A stretch of 64,000 nt of DNA from Streptomyces sp. NRRL F-5122. Its GTDB lineage: Bacteria > Actinomycetota > Actinomycetes > Streptomycetales > Streptomycetaceae. Below, piece by piece: positions 39,780 to 48,755 of the stretch. The notes under the pieces are model-generated. The model was not told where the DNA came from. It did no database searches and was given only the letters and a program-made list of their open reading frames with translations. Numbering within the stretch: the stretch's first letter is position 1; each line of letters begins with the position of its first letter. A program made the position numbers and the translations under genes. The stretch spans positions 1-64,000 of the forward strand of contig NZ_LMWH01000237.1 of assembly GCF_001507435.1 (NCBI RefSeq), in the 5' to 3' direction.

Positions 39780-41020
39780 CGGGCGTCCTCGGGCTTGGTC
39801 AGGTCGGCGGCGGGAGCGGGGGAGGCGGGCGGCTGCGCGGGTGCGGCGGGCCCGGCCGGTGCCCGGTCCTCGGAGGCCGGCTGGGCGTACGGGTTCGGGC
39901 CGCCCGCGCCAGGGGCGGCGGGGGCCGCAGGAGCGCCGTACGGGCCCGCGGGGACCTGCCCGGGCTGTCCCGGCATCACGAAGGGCTGCCCGCCCGGCTG
40001 GGGCGGCGGCGGGGCGTACCAGCCCGGCTGGCCCTGACCCGGCACCGGTATCGGCGGCTGGTAGCCCGGCGGCAGCGGCTGCATCAGCCCCGCCCGCTGG
40101 TCGATGGTGGAGCGGTAGTCGACCGCGCCCTGTGTCATCCGCATGTACGCCTCCTCCAGCGAGGCCTGGTGCGGAGACAGCTCCCACAGCCGTACGTCGG
40201 ACGCGTGCGCGATGTCGCTGATGCGCGGCAGCGGCAGCCCGGTGACGCGCAGGGCGCCGTCCTGCTCGGGCAGCACGTGGCCGCCCGCCTCGGTGAGCGC
40301 CGAGGACAGCTTCTCCCGCTGCTGGGGCTCGGTGTCGGGGGTGCGGACACGCGCGAAGTCCGCGGAGTTGGCGGAGATGAAGTCCCGGACGCTCATGTCC
40401 GCGAGCAGCTGACCGCGCCCGATCACGATCAAGTGATCGGCGGTGAGTGCCATTTCGCTCATGAGGTGGGAGGAGACGAAGACGGTGCGGCCCTCCGCCG
40501 CGAGCGACTTCATCAGATTGCGCACCCAGAGGATGCCCTCGGGGTCGAGACCGTTGACCGGCTCGTCGAAGAGCAGCACCTGGGGGTCGCCGAGCAGCGC
40601 GGCAGCGATGCCGAGCCGCTGGCCCATGCCGAGCGAGAAGCCCTTGGAACGCCTCCTGGCCACGTCCTGCAGGCCGACGACGCCGAGTACCTCGTCGACC
40701 CGGCGGGCCGGGATCCCGGACAGCTGGGCGAGGCAGAGCAGGTGATTGCGGGCCGCCCGGCCGCCGTGCACGGCCTTGGCGTCGAGCAGGGCACCGACCT
40801 GGCGGGGGGCGTTGGGCAGCTTGCGGTACGGGAAGCCGCCGATCGTCACCTGCCCCGACGTGGGGTTGTCCAGGCCGAGGATCATCCGCATGGTCGTCGA
40901 CTTACCGGAGCCGTTGGGCCCGAGGAAGCCGGTGACGGTACCCGGTCGCACCTGGAAGGAAAGGTTGTACACGGCCGTCTTGTCGCCATAGCGCTTCGTC
41001 AGGCCGACTGCCTCGATCAT
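39776..41020 (-). CDS. ABC transporter ATPase with Pro/Gly-rich C-terminal tail
   Basis: Drug-exporter-type (DrrA-like) ABC ATPase. Walker A is GPNGSGKST at residues 34-42, the signature is FSLGMGQRLGIA, and Walker B is VLLFDEPVNGLDPEG with the switch His in VSSHLMSEM. The domain ends near residue 305. A roughly 105-residue tail rich in Pro, Gly, Gln and Ala follows (PPGYQPPIPVPGQGQ, PPPPQPGG), absent from its paralogue at 41969-42946. Start ATG 41020 gives 414 residues; GTG 41029 is an alternative. It is co-transcribed with the permease that follows. Confidence 0.88.
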   Translation of the reverse strand: MIEAVGLTKRYGDKTAVYNLSFQVRPGTVTGFLGPNGSGKSTTMRMILGLDNPTSGQVTIGGFPYRKLPNAPRQVGALLDAKAVHGGRAARNHLLCLAQLSGIPARRVDEVLGVVGLQDVARRRSKGFSLGMGQRLGIAAALLGDPQVLLFDEPVNGLDPEGILWVRNLMKSLAAEGRTVFVSSHLMSEMALTADHLIVIGRGQLLADMSVRDFISANSADFARVRTPDTEPQQREKLSSALTEAGGHVLPEQDGALRVTGLPLPRISDIAHASDVRLWELSPHQASLEEAYMRMTQGAVDYRSTIDQRAGLMQPLPPGYQPPIPVPGQGQPGWYAPPPPQPGGQPFVMPGQPGQVPAGPYGAPAAPAAPGAGGPNPYAQPASEDRAPAGPAAPAQPPASPAPAADLTKPEDAR

Positions 41021-41122
41021 GCTCCGCACCCATCGAAAGGTTCAGGACGTCGGGGCGCCCAGACTGCCCCCGTAAGGCTTAGGAGGATATCCGGGCGCTG
41101 ACGGTTCCACTCAAGAGAATGT

Positions 41123-41176
41123 AAAAGCCCGCAGGTCACCGGCGTCAACGGGCCCTGACCGGACTCCCTGCGGGTC
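41123..41176 (-). terminator. Terminator after the second ABC gene pair
   Basis: Read on the minus strand, an 8-bp CCCGCAGG/CCTGCGGG stem encloses a GGTCA/TGACC stem and is followed by GCTTTTAC. It lies 19 bases beyond the permease stop. Confidence 0.7.
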
Positions 41177-41194
41177 CTGCCTGGTCAGGCGCGT

Positions 41195-41965
41195 TCAGGC
41201 GTCGCGCTGCTTGAGCAGGGCGTATCCCCCGATCAGGGCGGCCGCCACCCACAGGACCATGATCCCCAGGCCGCCCCAGGGACCGTAAGGTGTGTCGTCG
41301 GCCGCGCCGGGCACGACCTGGAGGATCCTGCTGCCGGCCTGGTCGGGCAGGAAACGGCCGATCTTCTTCGTTGCCGAGACGTTGCCCAGGATGTTGGAGA
41401 TCAGGAAGAAGAACGGCATCAGGACGCCGAGGGAGAGCATCGGCGAGCGCAGCATCGCGGCGATGCCCATCGAGAACATCGCGATCAGCGTCATGTAGAG
41501 CCCGCCGCCGACGACCGCGCGCAGTACGCCGGGGTCGCCGAGCCGTGCGCCGTGCGGTCCGAGGACCGCCTGTCCGAGGAAGAAGGCCAGGAAGCTGGTG
41601 GCCATGCCGACGACGAGGGCGAGCGCGGTCGCAACCGTGATCTTCCCGAACAGGAAGGTGGCGCGACGGGGGACCGCGGCGAGCGAGGTCCGGATCATGC
41701 CGGTGCTGTACTCGTTCGACACGACGAGCACCCCGAACACGATCATCGCGAGCTGGCCGAGACTCATTCCGGCGAAGCTGATGAAGGTGGGGTCGAGGGT
41801 GAGCCGGTCACGCGGGCTCATGCTGTCGAACTCCCGCCTGGTCAGGGCCGAGATCAGCATGCCGAGGGCCACGGTGACGACCAGCGCGGCGGACAGCGTC
41901 CACACCGTGGACGCCACCGACCGGATCTTGGTCCACTCGGACCTGATGACATGGGCCATCGCCAT
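41195..41965 (-). CDS. ABC-2 family exporter permease (second copy)
   Basis: Membrane subunit of 256 residues with about six hydrophobic segments. The N-terminus AHVIRSEWTKIRSVASTVWTL and the loop NEYSTGMIRTSLAAVPRRATFLFGK match its paralogue 1.4 kb away, but it lacks the Pro-rich N-terminal extension. It follows its ATPase by only three bases and is probably coupled to it. The C-terminus LLKQRDA resembles the paralogue's LLEKRDV. Confidence 0.88.
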   Translation of the reverse strand: MAMAHVIRSEWTKIRSVASTVWTLSAALVVTVALGMLISALTRREFDSMSPRDRLTLDPTFISFAGMSLGQLAMIVFGVLVVSNEYSTGMIRTSLAAVPRRATFLFGKITVATALALVVGMATSFLAFFLGQAVLGPHGARLGDPGVLRAVVGGGLYMTLIAMFSMGIAAMLRSPMLSLGVLMPFFFLISNILGNVSATKKIGRFLPDQAGSRILQVVPGAADDTPYGPWGGLGIMVLWVAAALIGGYALLKQRDA

Positions 41966-41968
41966 GGC

Positions 41969-42946
41969 TCAGGCTCCCTTCTTCCAGTCCGCGCCCCATT
42001 CCCCGCGCGGAACGGGCTGCGCCCAGGTGCCGCCGGGGGCTTCGGAGTGCGCGTGGTATTCCACCGACTGTGCCGTCAGCCGCATGAACGCCTCCTCCAA
42101 GGAGGCCTGTTGCAGGCTGAGCTCGTGCAGCACGATCTGGTGGCGGGCGGCCAGCTCGCCGATCGGTTCGGCCTTGCCGCCGTCCACCTCCAGTGCTCCG
42201 CCGCCGGTCTCGACGACGGTGATGCCCGCCTCGTGCAGCACGTCGAGCAGCCGTTCGCGCTGCGGGGAGCGGACACGGACGTACGACCTGGAGTTCTTCG
42301 CGATGAAGTCGGCCATGGAGGTGTCCGCGAGCAGCCGGCCCTGGCCGATGACCACAAGATGGTCCGCGGTGAGCGCCATCTCGCTCATGAGGTGGCTGGA
42401 GACGAACACGGTCCTGCCCTGCGCCGCGAGGGACTTCATCAGGGTGCGGATCCAGTGGATGCCCTCCGGGTCGAGCCCGTTGACCGGTTCGTCGAACATC
42501 AGGATCCGCGGGTCGCCGAGCAGGGCCGCGGCGATGCCGAGGCGCTGGCCCATGCCGAGCGAGAACCCCTTGGCCTTCTTCCGTGCGACGCCGGTCAGAC
42601 CGACCGTGTCCAGGACCTCGTGGACACGGGCTGCGGGGATGCCGTTGCTCTGCGCCAGGCACAGCAGATGGTTGAAGGCGCTGCGGCCGCCGTGCACGGC
42701 CTTGGCGTCGAGAAGGGCGCCGATGTACCTGAGCGGGTCCTCGATCTGGTCGTAGCGCTTGCCGTCGATACGGACGTCACCGGAGGTGGGGTGGTCGAGC
42801 CCGAGCACCATGCGCATCGTGGTGGACTTGCCGGCCCCGTTCGGCCCGAGGAAACCGGTGACGACACCCGGTCTCACGGTGAAGGTGAGGTTGTTGACCG
42901 CCAGCTTCTCGTCGTACCGCTTGGTCAGCCCCTCGAGCTCGATCAT
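41969..42946 (-). CDS. ABC transporter ATPase (second copy)
   Basis: ABC ATPase of 325 residues. Walker A is GPNGAGKST (34-42), the signature FSLGMGQRLGIA, Walker B ILMFDEPVNGLDPEG and the switch His in SSHLMSEM. It is highly similar to the ATPase at 39776-41020 over the first 300 residues, so the two transporters arose by tandem duplication. It ends shortly after the ABC domain and lacks the Pro/Gly tail. Cargo unknown. Confidence 0.88.
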   Translation of the reverse strand: MIELEGLTKRYDEKLAVNNLTFTVRPGVVTGFLGPNGAGKSTTMRMVLGLDHPTSGDVRIDGKRYDQIEDPLRYIGALLDAKAVHGGRSAFNHLLCLAQSNGIPAARVHEVLDTVGLTGVARKKAKGFSLGMGQRLGIAAALLGDPRILMFDEPVNGLDPEGIHWIRTLMKSLAAQGRTVFVSSHLMSEMALTADHLVVIGQGRLLADTSMADFIAKNSRSYVRVRSPQRERLLDVLHEAGITVVETGGGALEVDGGKAEPIGELAARHQIVLHELSLQQASLEEAFMRLTAQSVEYHAHSEAPGGTWAQPVPRGEWGADWKKGA

Positions 42947-42963
42947 GCGGACACGCTAGAACG

Positions 42964-43005
42964 CCGAGAAGCCCCCCGCCACTGCAGTGGCGGAGGGCTT
43001 CTCGG
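42964..43005. terminator. Terminator after filP
   Basis: A 21-bp stem with one mismatch, centred on CTGCAG (no loop as DNA; a small loop as RNA). It lies 25 bases beyond the filP stop and upstream of the ABC genes, insulating the two minus-strand units. Confidence 0.85.
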
Positions 43006-43030
43006 ATGTTCGGATGCCGTACGCCCCGTG

Positions 43031-43966
43031 TTACCGGGACTGCTGCGCGGGGACTCCGCGGGAGATCGGCTCGTCCTCGGCCGGCGAGCCCGCGGCGGCG
43101 ACAGCGGCGCCCGTGAGCGTCGCGAGCATCTCGCGGACGTTCGTGAGCTGGGCGTTGATGGAGTCGCGACGGTTCGTCAGCGCCGCCAGCTCGCGCTCGG
43201 ATTCCGAGCGGATGCGGTCGGCCTTGGCGTTGGCGTCGGCCACGATGTCCTCGGCCTGACGCTGGGCCGTCTCCACCGTCTGGCGGGCACGGCGCTCGGC
43301 GTCCGTGCGCAGCTTCTCGGCCTCCAGGCGGAGCTGCTCGGCACGGTGCTCGATCTCGGCGAGGCGCTTCTCGGCCTTGGCCTGGCGGGAGGCGAGGTCG
43401 CGCTCGGACTGCTCGCGCCGCTTGGCGAGGTTCGTCTCGAAGTCGGCGGCGGCCTGCGCGGCCTTGGCGCGGGTCTCCTCGAAGAGGGCGTCCGCCTCCT
43501 CGCGCTTGGACTGCGCGTCCTTCTGGGCGTCGGCGCGCAGCTGCGAGGCGTCGCTCTTGGCCTTCTCGACGATCCGGACGCCTTCGTCCTCGGCCTTGGA
43601 CTTGCGCTCCGCGGCGAACGACTCCGCGTCGTTGCGCACCTGCTGAGCGGCCGACTCGGCCAGCTCGCGGTGCTGCTCGGCGGCGCGACGGGCCTCCTCG
43701 CGCAGGTCCTTGGCCTCTTCCTCGGCGAGGCGGAGGATCTTCTCGACGCGCGCGCCGAGACCCGCGTACGACGGCTCCGCGTCGGTGACGGCTGCCTGGG
43801 CGTTCTGCGTCTCGAGGTGGAGTTCCTCGATGCGCTTCTCCAGGGCGGTGATACGGCCGAGAGCACTGTCACGGTCGGAGACGAGCTTGGAGATCCGTTC
43901 GTCCACCTGAGCGCGGTCGTACCCACGCCGCACAAGCTCGAAGCCGTAGGGGGAAGTGTCGCTCAT
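43031..43966 (-). CDS. filP: Filament-forming coiled-coil protein FilP
   Basis: Intermediate-filament-like protein that, in Streptomyces, gathers behind hyphal tips and gives cells rigidity. It has 311 residues. The N-terminus SDTSPYGFELVRRGYDRAQVDERI is the conserved DivIVA-like head. Almost continuous coiled coil follows, rich in Glu, Ala, Arg, Lys and Gln (LAEEEAKDLREEARRAAEQ, KAEKRLAEIEHRAEQL), to about residue 285. The tail is short (ISRGVPAQQSR). The length matches S. coelicolor FilP as I recall it, and it sits next to scy as expected. It starts at ATG 43966. Confidence 0.93.
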   Translation of the reverse strand: MSDTSPYGFELVRRGYDRAQVDERISKLVSDRDSALGRITALEKRIEELHLETQNAQAAVTDAEPSYAGLGARVEKILRLAEEEAKDLREEARRAAEQHRELAESAAQQVRNDAESFAAERKSKAEDEGVRIVEKAKSDASQLRADAQKDAQSKREEADALFEETRAKAAQAAADFETNLAKRREQSERDLASRQAKAEKRLAEIEHRAEQLRLEAEKLRTDAERRARQTVETAQRQAEDIVADANAKADRIRSESERELAALTNRRDSINAQLTNVREMLATLTGAAVAAAGSPAEDEPISRGVPAQQSR

Positions 43967-44147
43967 GGGGTTCCTGTCGAATGAGACCGGTGAGGTGATA
44001 GGGGAATCCTAGGGGTCAAAGCGGCGTGTCATCGAGCGGATGCGTGTTTGATCTGGAGAATGACCCTCCTTTTGGGTGGCTGGCTGTCCGAAGCCTTGCC
44101 AGAAGCTGTGTGAAACGTCACGGCGAGCACAGAATCCGCTCTCCTGA

Positions 44148-47100
44148 CTAGCCTTCTGACGCCTTGCCACCCGAACGGGGCGCACCCACGGTGGCTCCCG
44201 CCTTGACGCCTCCGTCCTTGCCGCCGCTCGACGGGGCCTCGAAGGACTCCAACGCCTCCAGGACGTCCTGGACACGGGAGATCTCCGCATTGATGTCCTC
44301 CCGGCGGCGCACCAGGATCTCCAGCTCCCGCTTGCCCTCCTCGACGGCCGTACGGGCCTCGTGGATCGCCTCGGCCTTGATCTTCTCCGCCTCGGCGACC
44401 AGGCTGGCCTTCTTCTGCTCGGCCTCCTTCAGCAGCCCCTCGGCCTTCTTGACCGCGGCGATACGGACCTTGCCCGCCTCGGAGTTGGCCTCCGAGACGA
44501 TCTCCTTCGCCTGTCCCTTGGCCTTCTCCAGCTGCTCCTCGGCCGCCTTGATCAGCGCGTCGCACCGCTCGCCCGCCGACTTCATGGCCTCGGCCGACTC
44601 CCGCCGCGCCCGCTCGTGCAGCTCCTCGATCTCGCTCGTGATGCGGTCGCGCAGCTCCTCTGCCCGCTCCCGGATCGCGGTCGCGTCCCGGCGCGCGCCG
44701 ACCAGCAGCTCGTCCGCGTCGGACCGGGACCGCTCCACCAGCGAGTTGCCCTCGACCGTGGCCTCGGAGACGAGGCGCTCGGCCTCCTGGCGGGCGACGC
44801 CCACCATGGTGTCGGCCTGCGACTCGGCGTCCGCGGTCGTCCTGCGCGCGGTCTGCTGGGCCTCCGTGAGCAGCTTGTCGGCCTCGGAGGTGGTCTCCGT
44901 GATGAGCGTGTCGACCTGCTCGGCCGCCTCGGAGCGCCGCTTGTTGGCGTCCTTGCGGGCCTCGTCCAGGGTCCGCTCGGCCTCCTCGCGGGCGGCCGAG
45001 GTGATCCGCTCGGCCTCGGCGGCCGCCTCGGCCCTGACGCGCTCCGACTCGGAGCGGATGCGCTCGGCGTGCGCTTGCGCGGAGCCGACCGTCTCGGCTG
45101 CCTCGGCACGCAGCCGCTCCGCCTCGGCGGCGGTCTCCGCGGTGAGCCGCTCGGCCTCCGCCGTCGCCTCGGTGATGAGGGTGTCCACCTGGGCGGCGGC
45201 GTCCGACCGCATCCGGTTCGCGTCCTCGCGCGCCTCCGCACGGGTGCGCGCCGCGTCCTGGTCGGCCGTGGCGATCGCGTCCGACACCTCCGCCCGCACA
45301 CGCTGGGCATGCTCGGCGGCGTCCGAACGGATCCGGTCGGCCTCGGCGATCGCCTCCGAAACCGTCCGCTCCGCGAGGGACTTGGCGGCCTCCGTCTCGT
45401 CGGCGGCCTCCTGCCGCAGGCGTGCCGCGTCTGCGCCGGCCCGCTCGCGCTCCGCGTAGGCGTCGGCGCGGACCCGGTCGGCCTCCTCCTGCGCCTCGGT
45501 GCGCGTGCGCGCCGCCGCGTGCTCGGCGGCCGAGCGCAGGCCGGTGATCTCCTCCTGCGCCTGTTCGTGCAGCCCGGTCACGGAGTCCCGCACCTGCTGG
45601 GCGTGCTGCTCGGCGGCCGAGACCATCTCGGTGGCCCGCCGGTCGGCCTCCTCGACCAGCCGTACGGCCTCGGTCTGGGCCTCCTCGACCCGGGCGCGCG
45701 CCACGGCGAGCAGTTCCTCGCTCTGCTCGCGGGCCCGCTCGCGCTCCTGGTCGGCATCCTGGCGCGCCGAACCGAGGAGTTCCTCGGCCTCGCGGCGGCG
45801 CCGGGTCGCCTCCTCCTGCGCGGCGGCGAGCGTCTCCGTGGCCTCGGTGGCCAGCCGCTCGGCGGCGGCCTGCGCCTCGGCGCGTACCCGGTCGGCGGTG
45901 TCCTGCGCCTCCGTCTTGAGCCGCTCGGCCTCGGCCGCGGCGTCCGTGCGCAGACGCACGGCGACGGCCTCGCCCTCGGCACGGGAGGCGGACGCGTCGG
46001 CGGCGGCCTCCGTGCGCAGCCGGTCCGCCTCCGTCTCGGCCTGCGCCTGGAGCGTACGGATGCGCTCGGCTGCCTCGGAGCGCAGCCGCTCGCCCTCCTC
46101 GACGGCCTCGCGGCGGATCCGCTCGGCCTCCACGCGGGCGTCGGTGAGGGCCTCCTCTGCGGAGGTGAACCGCTGTTCGGCCTCGGTCTGCAGACGGGTC
46201 AGCTCCGCGGCCGCGTCCGCCCGGCGCGCCTCGACCCCACGCTCGGTCTCCTCGCGCAGCTCACGGGCGGCCCGCTCGGCCTCCTCCTTGATCGCGTCCG
46301 ACAGCTCGACGGCCTCGGCGCGCTGCGTCTCGGCCTCGCTGCGGGTGCGCTCGAGGGTCTCCTCGGCCTGGCGGCGCAGCGTCGAGGCGCGTTCGATGGC
46401 CTCGGTGCGCACCTTCTCGCTGTCGGTGGTCGCGGTCGCACGCATCTCGTCCGCGTCGGCCTTCGCCTTGGCGAGCAGCTCCTCGGCGGTCTTGGCCGCC
46501 TCCTCGATCTGCTGGACGGCCTCGCGACGGGCCTCCGCCCGGATCCCCTCGCCCTCGGCCACCGCCTCGGCACGCAGCTGCTCGGCCTCGCCGCGCAGCC
46601 TGCGCGCCTCCTCCTGCAGCTCGACCGTCTTGGCGCGGTACTCCTTGGTGTCGTCCTTCGCCGCGCCCTTGAGCTGCTCGGCGATGTCGTGCGCCTCGGC
46701 GCGCAGCCGGTCCGCCTCGGTCTCGGCCTCGCGGCGGATCCGCTCGGCCTCCTCGCCCGCGGCCTTGGTGGTCGCCTTGGCGTCGTCGGCCGCCTTGGTC
46801 AGGACGTCCTCGGCGGTGCGGGCCGTCTTGGCGAGCTGGGAGGCGGTCTCCTCGGCCGTGATGCTGCGGGCCTTCTCCGAGGCCTCCGCGAGGATCTTCT
46901 CGGCCTCCGTCTTGGCGTCGGCGACGACCTGCTCGGCCTCGGCCTTGGTGCTCTCGGCCTCCTTGGTGGCCTCGCTGACGAGCCGGGCGACCTGCTCCTT
47001 GGCGGTGCGGGTGCGCTGCTCGTTGGTCGACTCGGCGCCCGCCAGGGCCTTGGCCGCGGCCTCCTTCGCCTCGGCGACCACCTTGTCCGCCTCGGCACGC

Positions 47101-47933
47101 GCCTCGCGCAGCGCCGTCTCGGCCTCGGCCATCCGCTGCTCGGCGGCACGGCTCAGCTCGGCGGACTGCCGGCGGGCGGCGTCCGACTCGGTGGCCGAGG
47201 AGGAGCGCAGCTGCTCGGCGTGGTCGGTCGCCTCCTGGGCCTGGGAGGACGCGGCGTTCAGCAGGCGCTCGGCGTCCGTGCGGGCCCGGCGCAGGATCTG
47301 GTCGGCCTCGGCGCGGGCGGCCTCCGCGTCGCTCTGCAGCCGCTGCCGGGCCTCGGCGGTGACCCGCTCGGCCTCGGCGCGGGCGGCGGCGAGCGCCTGC
47401 TCGGCCTCGGCGCGCGACTCCTCGACCAGACGGCGCGCCTGGGACTCGGAGCGGGCGCGCAGCTGCTCGGCCCACGCCACGTTCTCGTTGACGTGCGACT
47501 CGACGGTCTGCCGGCGCTCGGCCAGCTCCTGGTCGAGCTGCTGCCGACGGGTGACGGCCTCCGCGTGCAGTTCCGCCTGGAGGCGCGCGACCTGCTCCGC
47601 GTGCTCCTGGAGGATGTGCTGCGTCTGCGCGCGGACCTGGCTCAGCTCGCGCTCGGCGTCGGCCCGCAGCTGGTCCGCCTGCATCTGGGCAGTACGGAGC
47701 ATCTGCTCGGCCTGATAGCCGATGTCGGTCCCGTCGTAGGCAGGACGGGTCATCAGGGTGCGGCGCGCCTCGTGCAGCTTGGCGCGCAGCACCTCGACCT
47801 GGTAGCCGAGGTCCTCGGCGTGCTGGATCGCCTTTTCCCGCTCGGTCTTCAGCCGCTCCATCTCGGCCTCGAACCGAGAGAGGTGATCGACGTCAGCCGC
47901 CGGCTCTCGCTCCTGGCGTTCGTAGCCCCGCAC
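44148..47933 (-). CDS. scy: Polarity scaffold coiled-coil protein Scy
   Basis: Very long coiled-coil protein that organises the Streptomyces tip polarisome with DivIVA and FilP and sets branching sites. It has 1261 residues from GTG 47933. A short head (RGYERQEREPAADVDHLSRF) and a canonical coiled coil (about 20-200) precede hundreds of residues of Ala/Glu/Arg-rich repeats such as EAERLRTEAAERIRTLQ. These fit the 51-residue, hendecad-type repeats described for Scy. The C-terminal part (LVRRREDINAEISRVQDVLEALESF) resembles that of FilP. A TTG at 47963 has a better ribosome site (GGAGAG four bases upstream) and would add ten residues. The long plus-strand frame opposite is a codon-bias shadow. 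Confidence 0.93.
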   Translation of the reverse strand: MRGYERQEREPAADVDHLSRFEAEMERLKTEREKAIQHAEDLGYQVEVLRAKLHEARRTLMTRPAYDGTDIGYQAEQMLRTAQMQADQLRADAERELSQVRAQTQHILQEHAEQVARLQAELHAEAVTRRQQLDQELAERRQTVESHVNENVAWAEQLRARSESQARRLVEESRAEAEQALAAARAEAERVTAEARQRLQSDAEAARAEADQILRRARTDAERLLNAASSQAQEATDHAEQLRSSSATESDAARRQSAELSRAAEQRMAEAETALREARAEADKVVAEAKEAAAKALAGAESTNEQRTRTAKEQVARLVSEATKEAESTKAEAEQVVADAKTEAEKILAEASEKARSITAEETASQLAKTARTAEDVLTKAADDAKATTKAAGEEAERIRREAETEADRLRAEAHDIAEQLKGAAKDDTKEYRAKTVELQEEARRLRGEAEQLRAEAVAEGEGIRAEARREAVQQIEEAAKTAEELLAKAKADADEMRATATTDSEKVRTEAIERASTLRRQAEETLERTRSEAETQRAEAVELSDAIKEEAERAARELREETERGVEARRADAAAELTRLQTEAEQRFTSAEEALTDARVEAERIRREAVEEGERLRSEAAERIRTLQAQAETEADRLRTEAAADASASRAEGEAVAVRLRTDAAAEAERLKTEAQDTADRVRAEAQAAAERLATEATETLAAAQEEATRRRREAEELLGSARQDADQERERAREQSEELLAVARARVEEAQTEAVRLVEEADRRATEMVSAAEQHAQQVRDSVTGLHEQAQEEITGLRSAAEHAAARTRTEAQEEADRVRADAYAERERAGADAARLRQEAADETEAAKSLAERTVSEAIAEADRIRSDAAEHAQRVRAEVSDAIATADQDAARTRAEAREDANRMRSDAAAQVDTLITEATAEAERLTAETAAEAERLRAEAAETVGSAQAHAERIRSESERVRAEAAAEAERITSAAREEAERTLDEARKDANKRRSEAAEQVDTLITETTSEADKLLTEAQQTARRTTADAESQADTMVGVARQEAERLVSEATVEGNSLVERSRSDADELLVGARRDATAIRERAEELRDRITSEIEELHERARRESAEAMKSAGERCDALIKAAEEQLEKAKGQAKEIVSEANSEAGKVRIAAVKKAEGLLKEAEQKKASLVAEAEKIKAEAIHEARTAVEEGKRELEILVRRREDINAEISRVQDVLEALESFEAPSSGGKDGGVKAGATVGAPRSGGKASEG

Positions 47934-48166
47934 TGCGCGGTCCCATCCGTCCCCTGGTCGCAAGTCTCTCCAAACGAGCTCCGTCCATCCGCCGAACGGT
48001 GCCCCCGGGGAATGGTGTCAGATCAACGACGGAGCATGGGCTGCTGCCCCGACGCTCGTCCCCCGAAACCCGGACCCCGGCCTCGTGTCCCACCGGTCGG
48101 GCGGGACCCGGTCGCCCTGGTGGAGCGGCGACCGCCCCCAACCCTACCGGCCCATATGTACGGGAG

Positions 48167-48607
48167 TCAGTGCTCAGGTGACTCAACAGCCGCGGATGTG
48201 ACCAGTTCTGTCAGAACTCCGTGGCAATCCTTCGGGTGCAGGAAGGTGATCCGCGACCCCATGGAACCGACTCGTGGCTCCTCGTACAGAACGCGTACGC
48301 CCTTGTCGCGGATGTCGGCGGAGTCCCCGTCGACATCCGCGGTACCGAAGGCGATGTGGTGCACACCCTCGCCGTTCTTCGCCAGCCACTTGGCGACGGT
48401 GGAGTCCTCGCGGACGGGTTCGAGAAGCTGGAGGTAGGAGGCACCGCCGTCGTCGGTGTCGTTGATCTTCAACATGGCCTCGCGCACGCCCTGTTCTTCG
48501 TTGACCTCGGTGTGGAACACGGAGAAGCCGTACGTCGAGGTGTAGAACTCGACGGTCTTCTCGAGGTCGAAACAGGCGATCCCGATGTGGTCGATTCGCG
48601 TCAGCAT
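48167..48607 (-). CDS. mce: Methylmalonyl-CoA epimerase
   Basis: Interconverts (2R)- and (2S)-methylmalonyl-CoA, linking propionyl-CoA carboxylation to AdoCbl-dependent mutase. It has 146 residues of the vicinal-oxygen-chelate fold with two repeated beta-alpha-beta-beta-beta modules. The four metal ligands of the family are present: H7 (DHIGIA), Q60 (YLQLLEP), H84 (GVHHIAF) and E134 (VLTELV). It is divergent from the thiolase gene with about 150 bases between. MeaB, the mutase-protecting GTPase, is encoded nearby on the other strand. Confidence 0.95.
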   Translation of the reverse strand: MLTRIDHIGIACFDLEKTVEFYTSTYGFSVFHTEVNEEQGVREAMLKINDTDDGGASYLQLLEPVREDSTVAKWLAKNGEGVHHIAFGTADVDGDSADIRDKGVRVLYEEPRVGSMGSRITFLHPKDCHGVLTELVTSAAVESPEH

Positions 48608-48755
48608 GCTGTTAGTGCAGCGCTCCTGAAGTGGTTACGCAACGTGCGCGCGATCACACCGACGGCTTGATGACGGGGCGGACTACCGCTCAGTACATTC
48701 GAAGTAAACCCTCGTTCACTCCTCGGCTGTGCAGGCCGGAAGGGGATCGCAGCTC

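Noticed and set aside
41552..43984. 810-codon plus-strand frame over the ABC and filP genes
   Set aside because: Antisense shadow of three well-recognised minus-strand genes.
44361..48437. 1358-codon plus-strand frame opposite scy
   Set aside because: Leu/Gly/Arg repeats mirror the coiled-coil repeats of scy; it also crosses into the epimerase gene. An overprinted gene cannot be excluded but nothing supports it.
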